64,000 bases of DNA from Dyella_D sp052115385. Its GTDB lineage: Bacteria > Pseudomonadota > Gammaproteobacteria > Xanthomonadales > Rhodanobacteraceae. A program made the position numbers and the translations under genes. Below are positions 32,899 to 41,080 of this stretch, piece by piece. The notes below the pieces were generated by a model. The model was given only the letters and a program-made list of their open reading frames with translations. It made no database searches and was not told the origin of the DNA. Location of the stretch: contig NZ_JBFRGP010000011.1 in assembly GCF_052115385.1 (NCBI RefSeq), forward strand, positions 82,914 to 146,913. Reading direction: 5' to 3'. Numbering within the stretch: position 1 is the first letter of the stretch; the number at the start of each line of letters is the position of its first letter.

Positions 32899-33270
32899 AT
32901 GAACGGGTTTTCCCAGCGCCTGCATCTGGCCATGGATCTGATCGGCATGAGCAAGGGCCGTGGCCGCACGACCCGGCTGGCCGACATGTTTGGCGTGTCG
33001 CGCGAAACCGCACGCAAATGGCTCAATGACATGGCCCGGCCGGAAACCAAGCGCCTGACCGAGATCGCCGGACGCTTCGGCGTCAGTTTCGAATGGCTGG
33101 CCACCGGCCGCGGCGAGCCGAAAGGCTTCATGAAGGTGCAGGACGCGGCGGCGCCGTACCGGGTGGACCATCGCGAGCAGGCACGCCTGTTCGGGCTGAT
33201 CGGCCGCCTTACGCGGGATCAGCGGCGCGCCCTGCTGGTGATCCTGGAGCAGATGGTGAAGAAGGAATAA
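32899..33270 (+). CDS. XRE-type (phage repressor-like) transcriptional regulator
   Basis: This encodes 123 residues from ATG at 32899; a TTG at 32893 has AGGAG 7 nt upstream and may be the real start, adding two residues. An N-terminal helix-turn-helix reads TRLADMFGVSRETARKWLNDMARP, quoted in part, followed by LTEIAGRFGVSFEWLATGRGE, which is typical of CI/LexA-like N-terminal domains. There is no C-terminal peptidase domain; a short helical tail ends in Lys-Lys-Glu. It probably binds DNA as a dimer and controls itself and the divergent gene. Confidence 0.85.
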   Translation: MNGFSQRLHLAMDLIGMSKGRGRTTRLADMFGVSRETARKWLNDMARPETKRLTEIAGRFGVSFEWLATGRGEPKGFMKVQDAAAPYRVDHREQARLFGLIGRLTRDQRRALLVILEQMVKKE

Positions 33271-33286
33271 GAGCTTTCCCCATGCA

Positions 33287-33321
33287 TGAAAAAAGCCCGC
33301 TCGGTCGAGCGGGCTTTTTCG
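33287..33321. terminator. Bidirectional intrinsic terminator after the XRE gene
   Basis: AGCCCGCTC-GGTC-GAGCGGGCT (33294-33315) is flanked by AAAAAA on the left and TTTTT on the right, so it can end transcription from both sides: the XRE gene (stop 33270, plus) and the RcnB-like gene (stop 33343, minus). Confidence 0.93.
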
Positions 33322-33342
33322 TTTCCAACGCGGCGCGGGACG

Positions 33343-33717
33343 TCAGTGGGCGTTGACCACGATGTCCACGATCAGGCCGGTGGCGACCGCGGTGAGGAAG
33401 ATCTGACCATCGTCGTCGCGGACGTAGCGATAACCGCGGTCGGGATGGCGCAGGTGGTAACGCTCGTAGTCGGTCACGTAGTAGGTGCGCTCGTAGTAGC
33501 GATCCGGCAGGCGCTCGCCGCGGCGGTAGGCATGCTTCTCCCAGCCGCGGTGCTGGCCGTTGTCGTGGCGCCCTTCGTCCTTGGGATTGTGGCCGTGGCC
33601 CTGGCCGTTGCCCCGGTCGTGGTCATGATCCCAGTCGTGATCCTGCGGCGCGGCCCAGGCAGCGGCGCTGGTGGCGAGCAGTGCGATGGTGACGGTCAGA
33701 CCCAGTAGGCGTTTCAT
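33343..33717 (-). CDS. RcnB-like periplasmic protein
   Basis: This encodes 124 residues. Residues 1-22 form a Sec signal peptide. The mature N-terminus is very rich in His, Asp and Gly (about residues 24-60), followed by the RcnB-family pattern: YRRGERLPDRYYERTYYVTDYERYHLR and GYRYVRDDDGQIFLTAVATGLI, each quoted in part. RcnB itself helps nickel/cobalt homeostasis in Escherichia coli; many relatives have no known role. The His/Asp-rich tract could bind metal. ATG at 33717. Confidence 0.85.
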   Translation of the reverse strand: MKRLLGLTVTIALLATSAAAWAAPQDHDWDHDHDRGNGQGHGHNPKDEGRHDNGQHRGWEKHAYRRGERLPDRYYERTYYVTDYERYHLRHPDRGYRYVRDDDGQIFLTAVATGLIVDIVVNAH

Positions 33718-33862
33718 GGCGGCTCCGTACCCCGAAGGGGGCGTTGATGGCATGCGGCTGCCGCATGGACAGCCAGGAGCGATGCTAGCGCCGGCAAGCT
33801 GAATTTCGCGGCGGAAAGCGGCCGCTGCGCGCAATGGCGCCTGAACCGGGTGAGCTGAGCGG

Positions 33863-33896
33863 CAAAAAATAAGGACCCGCGTCGCCGCGGGTCCTT
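33863..33896 (-). terminator. Intrinsic terminator of tRNA-Lys
   Basis: Read on the minus strand, an 11-bp stem AAGGACCCGCG / CGCGGGTCCTT with a 4-nt loop (33871-33896) is followed by ATTTTTTG. It begins 5 nt beyond the 3' end of the tRNA gene. Confidence 0.93.
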
Positions 33897-33900
33897 CGAT

Positions 33901-33976
33901 TGGTGGGCCGTGACAGATTCGAACTGTCGACCAACGGATTAAAAGTCCGCTGCTCTACCGGCTGAGCTAACGGCCC
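33901..33976 (-). tRNA. tRNA-Lys (anticodon UUU)
   Basis: The minus strand gives a complete 76-nt cloverleaf. The acceptor stem is GGGCCGT / ACGGCCC, the D-arm is TAGCTCAGCCGGTAGAGCA, the anticodon loop is CTTTTAA with anticodon TTT, the T-arm is GACAGTTCGAATCTGTC, and CCA is encoded. It lies 99 nt downstream of queC and ends in its own terminator. The UUU anticodon is normally modified at position 34 and reads AAA/AAG. Confidence 0.98.
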
Positions 33977-33977
33977 A

Positions 33978-34003
33978 TGCTATTCAGGCGTGCTATTCAA
34001 GCG
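33978..34003. repeat. 13-bp tandem repeat just upstream of tRNA-Lys
   Basis: TGCTATTCAGGCG (33978-33990) and TGCTATTCAAGCG (33991-34003) are adjacent copies differing at one base. They lie immediately 5' of the tRNA-Lys gene, in the position of its promoter or 5' leader. Confidence 0.7.
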
Positions 34004-34075
34004 TGTCGTGCAGGCAAGGCTTAAAGCCAAGCAGACGATTTTAAGGTCAGCGCGGCTGGGGCACAAGCAAACCGC

Positions 34076-34771
34076 TCAGGCGTAGCGCGTGGGATCGGGC
34101 AGGCCGGCGTCGCGGAAGCCCTGTGCGCGCAGGCGGCAGGCATCGCAATGGCCACAGGCGCGGCCCTGCGCATCGGCCTGGTAGCAGCTCACCGTTTCCG
34201 CAAAATCCACGCCCAGGCGCGCACCTTCGCGCGCGATATCGGCCTTGCTCATGCGCATCAGCGGCGCACGCACGCGGATACCCGCGCCTTCCACGCCGGC
34301 CTTGGTGGCCAGGTTGGCGAGCTGCTCGAAGGCTTCGATAAAGGCCGGGCGGCAATCCGGGTAGCCGGAATAATCGACCGCGTTGACGCCGCACCAGATC
34401 TCGCTGGAACCGAGCACTTCGGCCCAGCCCAGCGCGATCGACAACATGATGGTGTTGCGCGCCGGCACATAGGTGACGGGGATGCCGCCGGCGTCGCCGT
34501 GCAGGTCGGCGTCGAGCGGCACGTCGATGTCGGCGGTGAGCGCGGAGCCGCCGATCGAGCGCAGGTCGACCTGCACCACCTTGTGCTCCACCGCGCCGAG
34601 CAGGCCCGACACGCGCGCCGAGGCTTCCAGTTCGGAACTGTGGCGCTGGCCGTAGGCCACGCTCAGCGCGTGCACCTGGTAGCCCTGTTCGCGCGCGATG
34701 GCGATGGTGACGGCGGAGTCCATGCCGCCGGAAACGAGCACGACGGCCTTGCGCAGAGAACTTTCAGACAT
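34076..34771 (-). CDS. queC: 7-cyano-7-deazaguanine synthase QueC
   Basis: This encodes 231 residues. QueC uses ATP and ammonia to turn 7-carboxy-7-deazaguanine into preQ0, a precursor of queuosine in tRNA. The PP-loop is SGGMDS (14-19); AYGQRH and PARNTIML are conserved; the zinc site is the Cys set in SCYQADAQGRACGHCDACRLR, quoted in part. ATG at 34771 matches the family length; an in-frame ATG at 34783 is an alternative. QueE, which makes its substrate, is encoded 108 nt upstream. Confidence 0.96.
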   Translation of the reverse strand: MSESSLRKAVVLVSGGMDSAVTIAIAREQGYQVHALSVAYGQRHSSELEASARVSGLLGAVEHKVVQVDLRSIGGSALTADIDVPLDADLHGDAGGIPVTYVPARNTIMLSIALGWAEVLGSSEIWCGVNAVDYSGYPDCRPAFIEAFEQLANLATKAGVEGAGIRVRAPLMRMSKADIAREGARLGVDFAETVSCYQADAQGRACGHCDACRLRAQGFRDAGLPDPTRYA

Positions 34772-34879
34772 GACGACATCCACTTCAGAGTCAGGCCGGT
34801 CACCGGCCGGAGAGCGCCACCGGCGACACAGGCCGGCGCGCGGAAACTGCTTTGCCGCCCGCGCGAAATGCGCGAACGA

Positions 34880-35572
34880 TCAGTGCCCCGCCGCGTCGTT
34901 CCACAGCAGCTTGTGCAACTGCAGCTGGAAGCGCACCGGCAGCTTGTCCTCGATGATCCACTCGGCGAGCTCGCGCGGATTCACCTTGCCGTGCACCGGC
35001 GAGAACAGCACCATGCAGCGCCGGTCGAGCGCATGCGTGGCGACCGCCTCGCGAGCCCATTCGTAGTCGCCGCGGCTGGCCACGACGATCTTGACCTGGT
35101 CGTGCGGCAGCAGGTGTTCCAGGTTGGACCACAGGTTGCGCGCGCTCTCGCCGGAATCCGGTGCCTTCAGGTCCATCACCTTGCGTACGCGCGGATCGAC
35201 CGCGGCCACATCGAGCGCGCCGGAGGTTTCCAGCGACACCTCGTAGCCGGCAGCGCACAGGCGCTGCAGCAGGATCAGGCAACGCTTCTGCGCCAGCGGC
35301 TCGCCGCCGGTGACGCAGACATGCCGCGCGCCATGCGAGGCCACCTCGGTGAGGATGCCGTCGATATCGCGCCAGTCGCCGCCGTAGAACGAGTATTCGG
35401 TATCGCACCACACGCAGCGCAGCGGGCAGCCGGTAAGGCGCACGAACACCGTGCGCCAGCCGATCGCATCGGCCTCGCCCTGGATCGAATGGAAGATCTC
35501 GGTGATGCGCAGCCGCTCGGCCGTGGCCGGCGTCGACGTGGTGGCCGCCACGTTCGCGTTGCCTTCGCTCAC
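34880..35572 (-). CDS. queE: 7-carboxy-7-deazaguanine synthase QueE
   Basis: This encodes 230 residues, a radical SAM enzyme that converts 6-carboxytetrahydropterin to 7-carboxy-7-deazaguanine. The [4Fe-4S] cluster Cys residues are Cys49, Cys53 and Cys56 (GCPLRCVWC); TEIFHSIQGEA and VCVTGGEPLAQ are conserved. The start is GTG at 35572, preceded by GAGGTT, which overlaps the stop of cpoB 10 nt upstream. The gene is therefore co-transcribed with the Tol-Pal operon and followed by queC, as in many gammaproteobacteria. Confidence 0.96.
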   Translation of the reverse strand: MSEGNANVAATTSTPATAERLRITEIFHSIQGEADAIGWRTVFVRLTGCPLRCVWCDTEYSFYGGDWRDIDGILTEVASHGARHVCVTGGEPLAQKRCLILLQRLCAAGYEVSLETSGALDVAAVDPRVRKVMDLKAPDSGESARNLWSNLEHLLPHDQVKIVVASRGDYEWAREAVATHALDRRCMVLFSPVHGKVNPRELAEWIIEDKLPVRFQLQLHKLLWNDAAGH

Positions 35573-35582
35573 CGCCGGAACC

Positions 35583-36458
35583 TCAGTTCGCCGGCTGCTG
35601 CTGCAGGCGGCGCAGCCGCTCCTGGGCCAGGCTGGCAGCCTTGGAACCCGGATACTTGGTGGTCACCGATTTCAGCGTGGCCTTGCCCTGCTCCGCCTGC
35701 TTGAGCTCCAGCTGGCTGTAGCCCAGCTTGAGCAACGCATCGGGCGCCTTGTCGCTCTGCGCGTACTGCGAGAGCAGGCGCTGGAACGTCTCGGCGGCGA
35801 GCGGATAGTTCATGGTCCCGTAGTAGGACTCGCCCAGCCAGTAGAACGCATTGGGCATCAGCGGGCTGTCGGGATACTGCTGGATGAAGCTGCGGAAGCC
35901 GCGCGAGGCCTGCACGAAGTCGCCGTTGCGCAGCGACTTGAAGGCCGTGTCGTAGGCGGCCTGTGCCCCGGCCTGGTCGGCCGGCGCGGCGGCCGGGGCC
36001 TTGGCGTCGCCGCCCTTGCCCTTGGCGTCGGTTGCAGCAGCAGCGGCCGCCACGGGCGCGGCATGCGCGCTGCCGGCAGAGGCCGGCGCGGTGTTCGCGT
36101 CGCTGCCATTGGCGGCGGCATGGTTGCCGGCGCCGCTTTCGAGGCGGCCGATACGCGAATCGAGATCCGTGTACTGCGCCTTGTTGGAATCCTTGAGGAC
36201 CTGCAGCTCGTGCTGCAGTTCTTCGATCTGGCCCTGCATCTGCCGCATCTGCGACTGCAGTGCCTGCATCTGGTTGACCATGCCGACGCCGCCCTGGTCC
36301 TGGTTCTGCGCCTGCTGCTCGAGCCGCGCGACGCGGTCGGCAAGGCTGAGGCGGGAATCCTGCGCCAGTACGGGAACGGCAAAAAGCATGGCGGACGCAA
36401 ATGCGCCCGCCATGCCGAGCCGCCTGGCCGTAAAGCTGTTAGCCAGTCGCTGCTTCAT
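35583..36458 (-). CDS. cpoB: Tol-Pal coordinator CpoB (YbgF)
   Basis: This encodes 291 residues with a signal peptide (1 to about 33), a coiled-coil trimerisation segment (about 37-105; ADRVARLEQQAQNQ then MQALQSQMRQMQGQIEEL), an Ala/Gly/Pro-rich linker (about 110-165) and C-terminal TPR repeats (about 170-290; AYDTAFKSLRNGDF, AFYWLGESYYG, APDALLKLGYSQLEL). CpoB sits in the periplasm, binds TolA and couples septal murein synthesis to outer-membrane constriction. It starts 2 nt after pal. Confidence 0.94.
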   Translation of the reverse strand: MKQRLANSFTARRLGMAGAFASAMLFAVPVLAQDSRLSLADRVARLEQQAQNQDQGGVGMVNQMQALQSQMRQMQGQIEELQHELQVLKDSNKAQYTDLDSRIGRLESGAGNHAAANGSDANTAPASAGSAHAAPVAAAAAATDAKGKGGDAKAPAAAPADQAGAQAAYDTAFKSLRNGDFVQASRGFRSFIQQYPDSPLMPNAFYWLGESYYGTMNYPLAAETFQRLLSQYAQSDKAPDALLKLGYSQLELKQAEQGKATLKSVTTKYPGSKAASLAQERLRRLQQQPAN

Positions 36459-36460
36459 GC

Positions 36461-36970
36461 TTACTTCGCCGTGTAGACGATCTCGACGCGACGGTTCTTG
36501 CCCCAGCAATCCTCGTTGTGCTCACGGCACACCGGCTTTTCCTTGCCGTAGCTGATCACGTTCAGCTGGCTGGCCGAGCCGCCGGCGGCGGTCAGGCCGC
36601 TGGAGACAGCGTTGCCGCGGCGCTCGCCGAGGCCCAGGTTGTACTCGCGGGTACCGCGCTCGTCGGTGTTGCCTTCCAGGCGGATCTGGGCAGTCGGGCG
36701 ATCCTGCAGGTACTTGGCGTGGCACGCCATGATCTGCTGGAACTCCGGCTTGATCTCGTCCTTGTCGAAATCGAAGTACACGACGCGCTGACGCAGGCAC
36801 GCGTCACGGTCGAGATCTTCCGGGGTGTACTTGCCCGAGGTCGGCTGCTGGCTGGTCGTCACCGGATTGGTGTCGGCCGGGGTCTGCGGCTTGACTTCCT
36901 GCTTCTTCGAGCATGCGGCCGCGCCAACGCAGAGCAGGGCGACCAGAGCGACGCGAACGGTCTTATTCAT
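36461..36970 (-). CDS. pal: Peptidoglycan-associated lipoprotein Pal
   Basis: This encodes 169 residues. The lipobox ends in Gly-Ala-Ala-Ala-Cys20, followed by a flexible linker and an OmpA-like domain (about 60-169) with VVYFDFDKDEIKPE, RLEGNTDERGTREYNLGLGERR in part, and NRRVEIVY. Pal anchors the outer membrane to peptidoglycan and works with TolB. A 243-nt gap separates it from tolB; this gap has GC-rich dyads and a TTGACT about 40 nt before the start, so pal may also have its own promoter. AAGGA lies 8 nt upstream of ATG. Confidence 0.96.
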   Translation of the reverse strand: MNKTVRVALVALLCVGAAACSKKQEVKPQTPADTNPVTTSQQPTSGKYTPEDLDRDACLRQRVVYFDFDKDEIKPEFQQIMACHAKYLQDRPTAQIRLEGNTDERGTREYNLGLGERRGNAVSSGLTAAGGSASQLNVISYGKEKPVCREHNEDCWGKNRRVEIVYTAK

Positions 36971-37213
36971 GGTGGACGTTCCTTCAAACGGGTTTGAGTT
37001 CCGACAGTCAATAGCGATTGCGGTTACAGGACAGTGATCGCCGGTGGCCGGCTGTTATTTTGACACCTTGGTACCGGCGCCGCGGCTGGCCGCTGCGCCG
37101 GCCACCCGCCAGGCCCAGGGCCCGATGGGCGACCGGGCCGGCGGCAGGATCTGTGCCCCGCCGCCGCCCCTGATCTTCCGCGCCGCCACACCCTCGGGTG
37201 CGCGGCCGCTCAT

Positions 37214-38533
37214 TCAACGCTGCCGGTACGGTCCCCAGGACGGTTCGCGCACGTCGCCATCGGCAAGCACGAGGCGCTGGCGAACCTGACCATCGGCCGA
37301 AACGGCATAAAGCACGCCGCGCCGTCCTTCGGTAGCGGCATACAGCAGCATGCTGGCGTTGGGCGCGAAGCTCGGGGACTCATCGATCGGGCCCGGCGAG
37401 AGCGGACGCACCTGCCCACCCAGACTGCGGTCCATGACCGCAATACGATACACGTTCCCGTTGCCCTGCACCATGGCGACCTGCTTGCCGTCGTAGCTGA
37501 CGTCGGCGCTCAGGTTGTTCTGGCCCTGGAAGCTGATGCGGTTGGCCGCGCCGCCCGAGGCGGGCATCTGGTAGATCTGCGGCCGGCCCGAGCGGTCCGA
37601 GGTGAAATAGATGCTCTGGCCGTCCGGCGACCAGACCGGCTCGGTGTTGATGGCCAGGCTCTTGGTCAGGCGGGTTTCCTGGCGGCTGGCCACGTCCATC
37701 ACGTAGATCTCGGGGTTGCCCGAATAGGACAGGGACACCGCCAGCTTGCTGCCGTCCGGCGACCAGGCCGGGGCGCTGTTGATGCCGCGCGGGCGGGCCG
37801 AGACCAGCTGGCGCTGGCCGGTGGTGATGTCCTGCACGTAGATCGCCGAGTTGCCGCTCTCGAAGGAGACATAGGCGATCTTCTTGCCGTCCGGCGACCA
37901 GTGCGGCGACAGCAGGGACTCGCGCGAGCGCGCCACCACCTGCGGATTGAAGCCGTCCGAATCGGCCACGATCAGCGCATACGTGGTGTTGTTGCCCAGG
38001 CCCACGGCGGTGATGTAGGCGATGCGGGTCCAGAACGCGCCGCGCACGCCGGTGATCTTTTCGTAGATCTGGTCGGCGATCTGGTGGGCCACCCCGCGCA
38101 GGTCGCCGGCCGGGGCGGTAAAGGCCTGGGCCAGCAGGCTCTGCTGCTTGTTGACGTCCCACAGCTCGTATTCGACGCGCAGCATGCCGCCGCCGGCGTC
38201 GCTGATGCGGCCGATGGTGAGGAAGTCCTGCTTGAGCAGGCGCCAGGTCGGGAACTTGATGTCCGCGCCCTTGGACGGCGTCTCCACGATCTCGCTCTTG
38301 GCCAGCGAGCGGAACTTGCCCGAGCGGTTGAAATCGTTGCGGATCACGTCGGCCACGTCGGTGGGCAGCGGGGCGCCGCCGGCCTGGGCGAACGGCACCA
38401 CGGCGATCGGCGTGGCGGTCTTGATGCCCTGCACGATATCGACGTTGAGCGATTGCTGGGCTGCGGCCGAACCGGCGAACAACGCCGCCACGGACAGCAG
38501 GGCGGATGCGAAGGTGATACTCAATTTGCGCAT
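37214..38533 (-). CDS. tolB: Tol-Pal system beta-propeller protein TolB
   Basis: This encodes 439 residues. A signal peptide (1-25) is followed by the N-terminal alpha/beta domain (IKTATPIAVVPFAQ) and a six-bladed propeller, visible as repeated WSPDG motifs (HWSPDGKKIAYVS, AWSPDGSKLAVSLS, VWSPDGQSIYFTS). TolB is the periplasmic partner of Pal and TolA. It begins 8 nt after tolA. Confidence 0.97.
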   Translation of the reverse strand: MRKLSITFASALLSVAALFAGSAAAQQSLNVDIVQGIKTATPIAVVPFAQAGGAPLPTDVADVIRNDFNRSGKFRSLAKSEIVETPSKGADIKFPTWRLLKQDFLTIGRISDAGGGMLRVEYELWDVNKQQSLLAQAFTAPAGDLRGVAHQIADQIYEKITGVRGAFWTRIAYITAVGLGNNTTYALIVADSDGFNPQVVARSRESLLSPHWSPDGKKIAYVSFESGNSAIYVQDITTGQRQLVSARPRGINSAPAWSPDGSKLAVSLSYSGNPEIYVMDVASRQETRLTKSLAINTEPVWSPDGQSIYFTSDRSGRPQIYQMPASGGAANRISFQGQNNLSADVSYDGKQVAMVQGNGNVYRIAVMDRSLGGQVRPLSPGPIDESPSFAPNASMLLYAATEGRRGVLYAVSADGQVRQRLVLADGDVREPSWGPYRQR

Positions 38534-38541
38534 AGGGCTGG

Positions 38542-39469
38542 TCACTGCTGCGGCCTGAAGGTAAAGGTTAGGTTGCGCTGGAACACGGACTCGAAGCCCT
38601 GGTAGGGCAAGGGCTGCGCTCGCAGCACGGCGTTCTCGACCGAGCGCTTGCCGGCGTCGTCGTACGGGCAGCTGGGGTCGACCTTGGCGCTCATGACGTT
38701 TCCGCCTGGCAGCTGCACGATGTGCACGACACAAGGAACGTTCGGCATGTTATCGGGGCGCAGCCAATTCTGCGTGACCGCGTTCTGAACTGCCGCCAGG
38801 TACTGGCCCAGCAGGCCGCTGTCCGGCCCGTTGTTGCCGGTCTGGCGCTGGTCGGCCTTGGGCACGTCGGCCAGGCCGTCGTCCTTGGCGTCCTTGATGT
38901 CCTCGAGCTGCTTCTTGGCCTGGATGGCCTTGTTTTCCAGGTTCTTGCGCGCCTCGTCGGCCTTGTCCATCTTGGCGAACAGCTCGTCCAGCTTCTTCTT
39001 TTCTTCCTTCTGCTTGGCCGCCTGGGCGTCCAGCTCGGACTGCCGCTGGCGCTGGCGCTCTTCCTGCTCGCGCTTGGCGTCCTCGGCCTTCTGCAGGGCA
39101 TCGGCGACCACTTTTTCCTGGTCCTTGACGTCCGGATGCTCGGGCGGCGGCGGCAGGGTCTTCACCACCGGGGCCTGTTCCTGCGGTGTCGGCGGCGTCA
39201 CCGCGGGCGGCGGCGGCGTGGTGTCCGGCACCGGCTTGGCCTTGATCGCCTTCGGCGGCGGCGCGCCGGTGGGGCCGACCAGGGTGGCTTCGATGATCTG
39301 GCCCGGCAGGTCGATGGGCTTGGCGCAGGCGATCGGATTCCAGCCCGGCGGCAGGTGCAGGGTCTCGAACATGCTTTCGTAGAACGAGCAGGGCACGATC
39401 GCCAGGGCCAGGAAGCCCACGATGCCCACGTGCAGGATGGCGGAAAGAATGACCGCCTTGGGCGTGCCT

Positions 39470-39483
<14 letters not shown>
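38542..39483 (-). CDS. tolA: Cell envelope integrity protein TolA
   Basis: This encodes 313 residues. One N-terminal membrane helix (about 11-31, with the Ser-His pair SAILHVG) contacts TolQR; a Pro-rich stretch (about 75-120) leads into a long charged helix (about 120-215, Lys/Glu/Gln-rich); the C-terminal domain (about 225-313) has YLAAVQNAVTQNWLRP and the paired Cys residues in NVPCVVHIVQ and VDPSCPYDD. It spans the periplasm and pulls on Pal at division sites. It overlaps tolR by 14 nt. Confidence 0.95.
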
Positions 39484-39916
<433 letters not shown>

Positions 39917-39931
39917 GAGGAAGCCCTCCGC

Positions 39932-40621
39932 TCAGGCTGCGTCGTCGGTCTGGATCTGGCGCTGCAGGACGGAGGAGAACTCCTCCTGGAACACCTCGTA
40001 GCGCGAAGCCACGCGATCGACCTTATTGGCGTAGCGGTTGTAGGCCCACACCGCCGGGATCGCGGCGAACAGGCCCATGGCGGTGGCGATCAGCGCCTCG
40101 GAGATGTGCGGCGCCACCACGGCGATGGTCACGTCCTTCATCTCGCCCAGGCCCTGGAACGCGCCCATGATGCCGATCACGGTGCCGAACAGGCCGACGT
40201 AGGGGCTGATCGAGCCGACGTTGGCGAGGAATTCCAGGTTGCGCTCCAGGCGGCCGATCTCGCGGGTGCCGGTGACGCGCATGGCGCGCTCGGTGCCCTC
40301 GATCACGATGCGCAGGTCGTGGGTGCGGCGCTGGCGCTGGCGCGCGAACTCGCGGAAGCCCGACTCGAACACCATCTCCAGGCCGCCGTTGCTGCCGGCG
40401 CCGCGGCCGCTGACCTCGCGGAACAGCTGGGCCAGGTCGGCGCCGGACCAGAAGCGCTCCTCGAAGCTCTCCGCCTCGTCCATCGCGGACTTCAGCTGCT
40501 GGTGCTTGCGGATGATGATCACCCACGACATGAAGGAGAACACCAGCAGCACCAGCATCACCAGCTGCACCAGGATGCTCGCTTCCGCGACGAGCTTGAA
40601 AATGTTCAATCCACCGTTCAT
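39932..40621 (-). CDS. tolQ: Tol system proton channel protein TolQ
   Basis: This encodes 229 residues with three membrane helices: about 15-37, then two after the cytoplasmic loop in ANVGSISPYVGLFGTVIGIMGAF (in part) and ISEALIATAMGLFAAIPAVWAYN (in part). The Thr and Gly residues in the last two helices are those shared with ExbB/MotA. It begins 24 nt after ybgC. Confidence 0.96.
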   Translation of the reverse strand: MNGGLNIFKLVAEASILVQLVMLVLLVFSFMSWVIIIRKHQQLKSAMDEAESFEERFWSGADLAQLFREVSGRGAGSNGGLEMVFESGFREFARQRQRRTHDLRIVIEGTERAMRVTGTREIGRLERNLEFLANVGSISPYVGLFGTVIGIMGAFQGLGEMKDVTIAVVAPHISEALIATAMGLFAAIPAVWAYNRYANKVDRVASRYEVFQEEFSSVLQRQIQTDDAA

Positions 40622-40645
40622 TGCTTGAGCGTTCTCCGCCGCGGG

Positions 40646-41080
40646 TTACTTGATTGGGGGTAGGCCGGGGATCAGGCCGGCGGGGATCTGGGCCGGGCGC
40701 ATGCGCTCGAGGTCCACGCAGGCCACGCGCACCTGCGCGCGGATCAGCGTGGTGCCGTCTGCCCGGCTGATCGTCTGGCCGAAGAGGATACTGGCAGCGC
40801 GCCGTTCTTTGACTTCAACCGTTACTTGCAGTTCATCGTCCAGCACGGCGGCCTTGAGGAATTCGATGTGCAGGTCGCGCACCAGGAAGGCCAGGCCGGT
40901 GGCCGCCCGCACCGCCGACTGGTCCACGCCCTGCCCGCGCAGCCATTCGGTGCGGGCGCGCTCCATGAAGCGCAGGTAGCTGGCGTGGTAGACCACCCCG
41001 CCCGCGTCGGTGTCTTCCCAATACACGCGGACCGGCCAGCGGTAGCTGTCCGGGGCGGCCGCTGGCCTGGCATCAGACAT
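40646..41080 (-). CDS. ybgC: Acyl-CoA thioesterase YbgC
   Basis: This encodes a 144-residue hotdog-fold protein. The catalytic Asp lies in RVYWEDTDAGGVVYHASYL, the classic YbgC active-site motif, and FMERARTEWLRGQG follows. YbgC cleaves short or long acyl-CoA thioesters and is the usual first gene of the tol-pal operon. Its start overlaps the ruvB 3' end by 8 nt, so tol genes may be co-transcribed with ruvB. Confidence 0.95.
   Translation of the reverse strand: MSDARPAAAPDSYRWPVRVYWEDTDAGGVVYHASYLRFMERARTEWLRGQGVDQSAVRAATGLAFLVRDLHIEFLKAAVLDDELQVTVEVKERRAASILFGQTISRADGTTLIRAQVRVACVDLERMRPAQIPAGLIPGLPPIK

Noticed and set aside
32200..34003. Prophage or integrative element inserted at tRNA-Lys
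   Set aside because: An XRE regulator, an AT-rich patch and a nearby tRNA suggested it, but there is no integrase, no duplicate of the tRNA 3' end in the window and no phage structural gene.
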